Assembly (NCBI RefSeq): GCF_043290135.1
Contig: NC_134701.1
Coordinates: forward strand, 65,417,502-65,481,501
Origin: Rhipicephalus microplus
Taxonomy: Eukaryota > Arthropoda > Arachnida > Ixodida > Ixodidae
Length of the DNA stretch: 64,000 bases
Direction: 5' to 3'
Notes under the pieces: model-generated
Databases searched by the model: none
What the model saw: the letters and a program-made list of their open reading frames with translations, nothing else
Told to the model about the DNA's origin: nothing
In this document: positions 56,660 through 64,000 of the stretch, piece after piece
Position numbering within the stretch: the first letter of the stretch is position 1
Layout: each line of letters opens with the position of its first letter
Translations under genes and position numbers: made by a program

Positions 56660-56960
56660 GCAAATGGAAGCACAGGCATACGTTATACACCCGCATATGT
56701 TTTATCAACCACTTGGTTACACTTGAGTAGCGGTGCCAACAGCAACATAGATTGTAGCAACACCAGAAGCGGTAAGCTGATATGAAACGCTGCTGCGCTT
56801 GGGCTTGGGAGTATCGTAGCCCTGGACACTACTACCTGAATCAACTTCAGTGGATGGCGCTTAGCTCACAATTGGCGTGAACCAGTCATGAAGGCTGTAG
56901 CTCAGGAGTACGTATGTAATGTTTCCTATAATCGCACAGCCATCAATGTAATCACATTGA
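56660..56960. repeat. Dispersed repeat, copy 2 (partner 29930-30205)
   Basis: AAGCGGTAAGCTGATATGAA, TCGTAGCCCTGGACAC, TGAATCAACT and TATGTAATGTTT in the same order as copy 1. Confidence 0.65.
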
Positions 56961-56977
56961 CGTTTCCTGAACTATAG

Positions 56978-57300
56978 AGCTAATCCGTCAGCCACGCGGG
57001 CAAGCTCACTAACAATGTACTGTTTTTGCGGCAGGCAACGCTCAAGAAACTGTCAATTGTATACGTGACAGTGTGGTATTAGGTTGCTGTATACTACTGC
57101 GGCTGCGCATGTAGACGACTGACATCACAACTACAACGCATAGAAGGATCACCAACCTACCAAGACTAGCCAGAGGGGCAATTCCGGATGCCTTATAAAT
57201 AAGGAGAGCACCATTGAACTGGCATTAGCGCCTATCCGGCAGCCAGCGAGCAGGCTCGCTAACGCTGTCGCGTTTTTGCTGCAGGCAGGCATCCTGTCTC
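56978..57300. repeat. Pair of ~70-bp direct repeats
   Basis: AATCCGTCAGCCACGCGGGC...GTTTTTGCGGCAGGC (56984-57040) and TATCCGGCAGCCAGCGAGCA...GTTTTTGCTGCAGGC (57233-57288) are alike, 249 bp apart. Confidence 0.65.
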
Positions 57301-58330
57301 ATTACCTATGTATGAACTAAAACCTTTGACTAAAATAGCTGCTTGTCTGCTCTGGTTTCATCCTCTATTTGGGTGCTTTTTTGGTGTTGCCATTTTAACA
57401 TTGTTTTGTGTATTTACCCTGGCGGAAAAGAACCACGTGTAAGACACTCACAGCAATGCGCTCGTGACCTTCACGAAGGCTTTGGCTAATATAGCCCCTC
57501 ACAGCATAAACGAGAGCTCTGGAACTTGCACTAACGAAGGCTTCCTAAGACCATCAGCGTCTTTTTCGAGAAGCTTTCAACATGCATTTCAACTTGTTAT
57601 GACCCACGCCTCACCAGCCATGTGTGACCACAGGGCTATCAAGTGAAGAGGCCTGCTTGCTTCATCACATCCGAACTGGATCAGCGCGCACACCAGCATG
57701 GCTCCACAAAATCAGACTCTCTGTGACGCCCTTGTGCCCGAAGTGCAAAAAAATGGTGACATAGAACACTATTCGCTAAGTGTCCTGAGCTTAAGAAGGA
57801 ACGGCAAGGTTCATTTGAACAACTGCAACGTTTAGGCTCGCCTTGCGACAGCGTCATTGCTATTGTGTTTCAGCAAGGTCACTGGATCTCCAGGAAATAA
57901 GTCTCGCGACTTTTTTTTTAAATTTTTTAATGCTACAGACCTCACATGTGACTGCTGATGAGTGACAAGTATTTTTATTGTTTGGTGCAGTGAGATAGAG
58001 CACCGGCACAACACTGCATGTGGAATAGCACAGAGGCCGCCGGCTTATGCAAGCTTACGTCCTGCTATTCGCTATTTTTTCAAGAGCCTGCGCGTGCTTA
58101 GTTAAAAACAGACAAAAAAAGGCTATACATACAATTAGCGAAGAGGAAATCAGGCGCGGTCATTACGTGCAAATTATGCAGGGCTAGATCCGTCGGCTAC
58201 CTACAACATCCTAATCTTAATCCCAATGAAATAACCAGTAAATTAACCGGTGCAATGGATGATCTCAGGCTAAAAATGAAGAAAGTTAATTCCTTGAACA
58301 ATGATATATAAAAGTCAAGCTGACTTCAGT
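57301..58330. other. No recognisable gene
   Basis: Short frames only. Confidence 0.4.
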
Positions 58331-58342
58331 AAAGATGACAAT

Positions 58343-58614
58343 GAGCCCCACCATGGTGGTCTAGTGGGTAAGGTACTCGGCTGCTGAACCGCATGTCACG
58401 GGTCCGAATCCCAGATGCAGCGGTTGCATTTCTGCCTCTGTCGGTGGAAATCCTCTGATGGAGGCGTAAATGTTGTAGACCCGTCTGCTCAGATTTCGGT
58501 GAACGTGAAAGAACCCCAGGTGGTCGAAATTTCCGAAGACATCCACTACGGCGTCTCGCATATACATACGGTGGTTTGAGGACCTTAAACCCCACATATT
58601 TATCAAATCAAATC
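58343..58614 (+). mobile_element. Full-length Ruka-like SINE (272 bp)
   Basis: Starts GAGCCCCACCATGGTGGTCT with A box TAGTGGGTAAGGTACTCGG and B box GGGTCCGAATCCC. Body CCCCAGGTGGTCGAAATTTC, tail ATCAAATCAAATC. Flanked by AAAGATGACAAT (58331-58342) and AAAGATGTCAAT (58615-58626), 11 of 12 identical. Confidence 0.93.
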
Positions 58615-58626
58615 AAAGATGTCAAT

Positions 58627-59409
58627 AAAATTTGTCAACAAGAGTTTTGAAGAATTTAAGGATGAACTCAAGTTGCTTCTATGAGAACTTGCAGAAGAAA
58701 GTTCACCTTGAGACTGAAAAGAAATAAAAATTGTGCTGCGAAGACCCAGTGAGTGCGAAAGAGCTAACGGAACTAAAGCGTTGCGGAAGAAGGAACAATG
58801 TTGAAGCGAAGGTTGTTCCGGTTGGAAAAACGAAAACATAATTGACGCTATTGACAAGGCTACCGAATGCTTGTGCATTGTACACTCCAACAGAAAAAGT
58901 TATGCTGCACATTGCATTCCCACAAAAACTGCTCGCCCCCGAATAGTGTCATTGGATTTGTGTCAGGAATTTCCAAAGACAATTTTTTAATGCAGTCAAA
59001 AATCACCGCCTTAACACTTCAATGCTTGGTTTTAAAAATACCGCGCCGGTGTATGTCAGCACACATTTGTGTGCTCAAAACAAAGTCTTGGTTGGTAAGG
59101 CCATACAGATCAAACAAGAGAATTAAAAGTTTGCCTGCGTATCCGGTGGAAAGATACTAATGCGTAAAAGTGAGAACTCTTGAGTACTTCAGATGTGATG
59201 TACTGAGGACATAAAAAAAACGCCTGCGCAGAAGGTACAGCACAGTCACAGCAAAAGCTTGGAGAGGGGCCTTTATAATCTTTTCTTAACACTCATTGGG
59301 TGACTGCTGCAAGCACACTTGCTTGATGCCCACTATATCATTAGTGAAAAATTCTTTTTGGCTGTAGGCTGGCATCCGCTATGGTATTTTTCGTCATTGT
59401 TCTTGAAAG
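58627..59409. other. No recognisable gene
   Basis: Short frames only between a SINE and the RTE-type LINE. Confidence 0.4.
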
Positions 59410-62407
59410 CGTCATCACCATTATCATCATCAGCCTTACTACGTAAACTGCAGGACAAAGGCTTCTCCCATGTTCTGCCAGTTAACTCGGTCCTGTGCTT
59501 GCTGCTGCCAATTTATAGCCACAAACTTGCTAATCTCGTCTGCCCACCTAACCTTCTGTCTGCCCCTACCCCAATGCCTTTTCTGGGAATCCAGTTAGTT
59601 ACCCTTAAAGACCGGCGGTTATCCTGTCTACGCGCTACATGCCCGGCGCATGTCCATTTCTTCTTCTTGATTTCAACCATGATATCCTTAACCCCCGTTT
59701 GTTCCCTAATCCACTCTGCCCTCCTCTTGTCTCCTATGGTTACACCTACCATTTCTATTTCGATTGCTAGCTGCGTCATCCTCAATTTAAGCTGAAGCCT
59801 CTTCGTAAGTCTCCAGGTTTCTGCTCCGTAGCTAAGTGCCGGCAAGATACAGCTGTTGTGTACCTTCTTCTTGAGGAATAGTGGCAATCTGACATAATTT
59901 GAGAGGGCTTGCAAAATGTGCTCCACCACATTCTTATTCTTTCAGTTACTTCAATCTCGTGATTCGGCTCCGCGGTTATTACCTGCCCTAAGTAGACATA
60001 GTCTTTAGCAACTTGAAGTGCACTATTACCTAACTCGAAGCGCTGCTTCCTTCCGAGGTTGTTGTACATTACTTTAGTTTTCTGCAGATTAATTTTAAGA
60101 CCCACCTTTCTGCTCTCCTTATCTAACTCTGTAATCATTAGTTGCAATTCGTCTCCTGAGCTACTCAGCATTGCAATGTCATCGGGGAAGCGCAGGTTAC
60201 TAAGGTACTCTTCATTAACTCTTATCTCTAACTGTATCCATTCTAGGCTTTAGAAAACCTCCTGTAAGCATGCGGTAAATTGCATTGGGCAGATTGTATC
60301 CCACTGCTTTACGCCCTTCTTCATTGGTGTTCTGTTGCTTTCTTTATGAAGCACTATGGGAGCAGTTGATCCTCTGTAGATTTCTTCCAGGATGTTTATA
60401 TATGCTTCATCGACGCTCTGATTCCACAGTGCTTGCATGCCAGCTGATATTTCTATTGAATCAAACGCCTTCTCGTAGTCAATGAAGGCTATGTATAGAG
60501 GTTGGCTGTATTCTGAGCATTTCTCCAATACCTGATTGATGGTATGAATGTGGTCGATTGTTGAGTAGCCTGTTCGAAATCCTGCTTGTTCCTTCGGTTG
60601 ATTTAATTCTAATGTTTCCTTAACTCTGTTGGCAATTACTTTTGTGAATAGCTGGTATGCTACGGAGAGCAAGCTGATTGGCGTGTAATTCTTCAAATTC
60701 TGGTCATCTTTCTTATCTATTAGGATGTTGTTAGTATTATTCCAAGAATCTGGCACTCTTCCCGACAGCCGACACCTCGTAAACACAGTGGCTAGCTTTT
60801 CTAACAAACGCTGTCCTCAATCTTTCAGCAGATGTGACGTTACCTAATTCTTACCCCTAGCTTTGCCTCTTTGCATGCTCTACAAGGCTTTTCTGCCTTT
60901 GATCATTACTGGTTGGGTTTAATCTGGGTTACTGCTAGTTACTATAGCATTAAGGTCGTGGTTGTCCCGGAAACTGTACAGATCTCTGTAAAACTCCTCC
61001 ACTGTTTTAACTATCCTATCCATATTGGTAGTTCGTATGCCTTCTTTCTCCCTTAGGGCATACATCCGATTTTTGCCTATACCAAGTTTCCTCTTGACTG
61101 CTTTGATGCTTCCTCCGTTTCTCAGAGCGGGTTGATTTCTCTCCATGTCATACCTTATTACACCGGATACCTTATGCTTAAGTAGCAACTTCGAAAGCTC
61201 TGCCAGTTCTATTTTGTTTGTTGTACTTGAAGCTTTCATGCTTTGACGCTTCTTAATGACAGTTTTTTGTTTCCTGGGAAAGCTTGCTATTGTCCTGTCC
61301 AACTACCGTGCCTCCAAATTCCATTGCACGTTTCGTAATGATACTCGTCAGATGATCATTCATTGTACCTTCGCTAAGGTTGGTTTCCTCAATAAGAGAC
61401 AAGTATCTGTTTTGTAGCGAGTCTTTTAATTCCTGTACTTTTCATCTCAGTGCCAGCTGATTGATTGGCTTCTTGCGTATCAGTTTCTGTTGTTCCTTCT
61501 TCAAGTCTAGGCGAATTCGAGACCGTACCACTCTATGGTTACTGTATCGTACCTTGACAACCTCTTCTACATCCTGCACGACGCCTGGGTTTGCACTCAC
61601 TATAAAGTCTGTTTCGTTCTTATTTTCGCCATTAGGGCTCCTTCATTTCCACTTACGGTTTCCTCGTTTTCGATAGAAGGTATTCAAAATCCGTAAGTTA
61701 TTGCGTTCTGCTAATTTTACTAGTGGCTCTCCTCTGCCATTGCTGGTACCGATGCCATAATCGCCTACTGCCTGGTCTTCAGCCTGCTTTTTCCCTACGT
61801 TTGCAATAAAGTCTCCCATCAGTACAGTATACTTTGTTTCTACCTTACCCAATGCCGATTCTACGTCTTCATAGAAGCTTTGAACTCAAGCGTCATCTTG
61901 GCTGAATGTAAGCACGTAAGTCTGTACCACCTTTACCTTGTATCTATTATTGAGTATAATTCCGACACCTACCACTCTTTCATTATTTGTCTAGTATTCC
62001 TATATGTTGCCAGCTATGCTTTTGTGAGTCAGGAACCCCACTCCAAGTTCTCTTCTGTCAGCCAAGCCCAGATAGCAAAGAACGTGCCCATTCTTTATCA
62101 GCGTGGAGGCCTCATCTGTCCTTCTAACCTCACTGAGCCCTAATATATCTCATTTAACACCCTCTAGCTTCTTAAATAGTACAGCTTGACTTGCCTCACT
62201 AGATAAGGTTCTAGCGTTAAACGTTGCCAAGTTCAGCTTCCAATGGTGGCCTGTCCGGATCCAGAGATTCTTAGCACCCTCTGGTTCGTTGCAGATCTGA
62301 CCGCCACCGGGGTCAGTTGTTTCACAGCTGCTGGGGACTGAGGGTCGTGAGTTTATTGACGTATGCATGGGGGAAGAAGTGGCCAGATAATGCACCTGGG
62401 TGGCCAA
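59410..62407 (-). pseudogene. RTE-type LINE: endonuclease, RT and tail, frameshifted
   Basis: Minus strand, nearly full length. Endonuclease opens LNLATFNARTLSSEASQ (about 62235), then VLMGDFIANVGKK, where family members have GDFNA, and ILNTFYRKRGNRKW. RT: YTPISLLSVAYQLFTKVI, QAGFRTGYSTIDHIHTINQV, FIDYEKAFDS and RFPDDIAM at about 60170-60190, where FADD is usual. After RT: LNLQKTKVMYNN, SYGAETWRLTK and AGHVARRQDNRR, typical of RTE elements. The 3' end at 59411-59435 is a GATGAT-rich simple repeat on the minus strand, also RTE-like. Multiple stops and shifts. Mutated catalytic sites show it is inactive. Confidence 0.82.
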
Positions 62408-62509
62408 TCGTTCTCTGGTGAGGGAGTGCGTTACCGGTGGTGGTCACCGGCGAGGTTGCACCCCAGGCCTCTTAATGTAGTTCCATCACCACGCGGATTT
62501 TTTTTATCT

Positions 62510-62636
62510 GGTTGGGAGCTGCGCGGCACCGCGACACGAACCACGGACCTTTTGCATGCGAGGCGGATGCTCTAAACACTACTCAATCGCCGCTTGCATG
62601 CAAGGCAGATGCTCTAAACACTACGTCATCGCCGCT
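62510..62636 (-). repeat. tRNA-like SINE head with 42-bp tandem duplication
   Basis: Units 62552-62593 and 62594-62635 both read TTGCATGC.AGGC.GATGCTC and TAAACACTAC..ATCGCCGC. The minus strand gives tRNA-like boxes (TTAGAGCATCCGCC, GGTCCGTGGTTCG). Confidence 0.7.
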
Positions 62637-62637
62637 T

Positions 62638-63035
62638 AGGCCCACAAAACTGCAAACATCAAGGGTAGAGCTCGGAAAGGGAAAGTTCGTTACTGCGCGT
62701 ACTTTTGCCAGGTCTGGTCATACACCAAAAGCATCAACAATGTGGCCCAACACAGTGATTTGACGAAGACCAAAGTGACACTTTGGAGAATTCAGCTTGA
62801 GGCCGGCTTGTTGGAATATTGATAGAATAGGTGAAAGGCAATAAAGGTGTTTGGCAAAGGTCGACGAGAATATTATCATGTCATTCATGTAGCACAAGCA
62901 CGTCGCTCATTGAAATACTTAAAGCAGCGTGCTCATCATTCTCTCGAAGGTTACTGGGACGTTTCAGAGACCAGATGGCTTTACCTTGAATTGGTAAAAG
63001 CCATCAGGAGTAAGGAACAAAAAGCGTGGTATCCT
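62638..63035 (-). pseudogene. Gypsy reverse transcriptase fragment
   Basis: Minus frames read FLTPDGFYQFKVKPSGL, VPVTFERMMSTLL and CLCYMNDMIIFSSTFAKHLY, where YLDD has become YMND. The end is GLKLNSPKCHFGLRQITVLG, VRAVTNFPFPSSTLDVCSFV. It is the palm-thumb part of a Ty3 RT with stops. No flanking LTR. Confidence 0.78.
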
Positions 63036-63308
63036 CTGAACAGTTACAAGGAACTTATTGTCGATTGCTTTGCAGATGGTGTGGCTGACGACGATGACGA
63101 ATTATGCATGAAGTTGGTATGTGTATTACGTGAACAAGAACAAGCCTTTTTAAAGCTTTGGGGAATTGGACGACCCACTTGTTGCGCTGTTCTCATTCTG
63201 CAATGACTGGTTATTCTTTCACTATTTTAAAACGCTATATAAGTCGTACCAACGCGATTGTTTTCCCGACATCAAGCCTGCCTAAGTCATATTTACGAAC
63301 AAGGTCCA
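63036..63308. other. No recognisable gene
   Basis: A frame continuing to 63206 in plus is a shadow of the RT fragment and unassigned DNA. Confidence 0.4.
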
Positions 63309-63372
63309 CGCATTGGCGTAGCTCAGTGGCAGAATACAAGGTTGGCACCCAGCGCACCCGGGTTTGAGCACC
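63309..63372 (+). repeat. tRNA-like SINE head
   Basis: TTGGCGTAGCTCAGTGGCAG (A box) and CCCGGGTTTGAGCACC (B box). Arms do not close as in a tRNA gene, so a SINE start is preferred. Confidence 0.5.
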
Positions 63373-63589
63373 CGCAGTTTTGATTTGTGCTAGGTTTTAT
63401 TTTCTAATTTCGTGCGATGTGGTTATGGACACAGGCGGTGGCAGGGGACAACTACGGAGCGGCGCGTTACGCGAGTTGTGATCTCGTAAAAGCTCACAAA
63501 CATAATCTTACCGGAAATATAACTCTTTTCACTGTAACTCCCACAGTCTAAAAAAAGTCTTAATTTTATCTTCTCGTTTATCTCACAGC

Positions 63590-63963
63590 ATGACAAACAT
63601 TATGACGTAATGACATCCATAAAAATATGGCCGAAAAAAGGTGAAGTGGTTGTCAAAACTGGCTATAAAATGACATCTCAGACATGTGCATATAACTATC
63701 GTGGTGGAGGCGTTAGTTTTTTCGTAAAGGGGGGACTTTCATTATCTCTTTCATATGAAGTAAGCTTTAGCATCAAATATATAGAAGTAATTTTTGTAAA
63801 GACAGAAAGGTCTGTTGTTGGTGGTGCGGCGCATAGGCCACCGAACGTGGCTGCTACTTGTTCCTTTGATAAACATCAGGGCATTATATCATGGCAAGGA
63901 GTGGTCGTACTGGGGCTGTTATACTTGGAGACACATCGGAGGTTATCATTGCGAAAACATTGA
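63590..63963 (+). pseudogene. LINE endonuclease fragment near the right edge
   Basis: A 117-codon frame (63610-63963) reads YRGGGVSFFVKGGLSLSLSY, YIEVIFVKTERSVVGGAAHR and PPN, then loses similarity and stops. RGGGVxxFVK...IEVxFV....VVGxxYRPPN is the middle of an APE-type endonuclease of Jockey/CR1-like LINEs, in which a Tyr normally precedes RPPN; here it is His. The catalytic GDFN is not found before the frame ends, though a degraded form may follow. The element probably continues past the window. Confidence 0.62.
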
Positions 63964-64000
63964 TGCCTATAGTGCTAGTTACCAAGATCACGCTTATCTA

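Overview
The window is repeat-dominated animal nuclear DNA, most likely from a hard (ixodid, probably metastriate) tick. The grounds are gag/pol proteins of the kind abundant in tick genomes, several copies of a tRNA-derived SINE that resembles the Ruka element described from Rhipicephalus, and long simple-sequence tracts. I found no convincing host gene, no prokaryotic features and no true tRNA or rRNA gene. The organism call comes from recognising repeat families, not from a search.

Layout. 1-1640 (-) is a decayed gag-protease. 1779-2157 is an (ATCT)n microsatellite. 2760-3842 (-) is a 5'-truncated LINE end with an RNase H domain. 4537-9771 (+) is an apparently intact Ty3/gypsy element (element A) with LTRs, primer site, gag, a -1 frameshift signal, PR-RT-RH-IN and polypurine tract. 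13.05-17.8 kb (+) is a decayed LINE carrying a nested solo LTR and a nested SINE. 20.48-24.73 kb (+) is a gag-protease remnant interrupted by a compact, pol-less, BEL/Pao-like LTR element (21845-24017, -) with tRNA-Phe-type primer site and LTRs of identical length. 25.1-30.3 kb holds tRNA-like repeats, a SINE tail and a 93-bp minisatellite. 30507-35976 (-) is element B (Ty3/gypsy, young but damaged, SINE in its RT). 36049-41790 (+) is element C, a related and more decayed element. B and C lie head to head across a 71-bp (TA)n tract. 42.5-47.1 kb (-) is element D, 47.46-50.04 kb (-) is element E, and 50.8-51.46 kb (+) is fragment F, all degraded Ty3/gypsy. 52747-53029 is a candidate MITE. 59.4-62.4 kb (-) is an RTE-type LINE. 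62638-63035 (-) is another gypsy RT scrap. 63590 to about 63963 (+) is the endonuclease of a further LINE.

How the parts work together. In A, B and C, gag ends in the same arrangement: heptamer GGGAAAC immediately followed by a stop, with the protease-polymerase frame open from that point in the -1 frame. This predicts that Gag-Pol is made by -1 ribosomal frameshifting at the last sense codon of gag. Element A has every catalytic residue I could check and about 2% LTR divergence, so it may still supply proteins in trans. The most unusual object is the 2.17-kb BEL-like element inside a gypsy gag; removing it together with one 5-bp target copy restores the host gag frame. Nesting gives relative ages: SINE after LINE, solo LTR after LINE, SINE after element B, BEL-like element after the family-1 gag.
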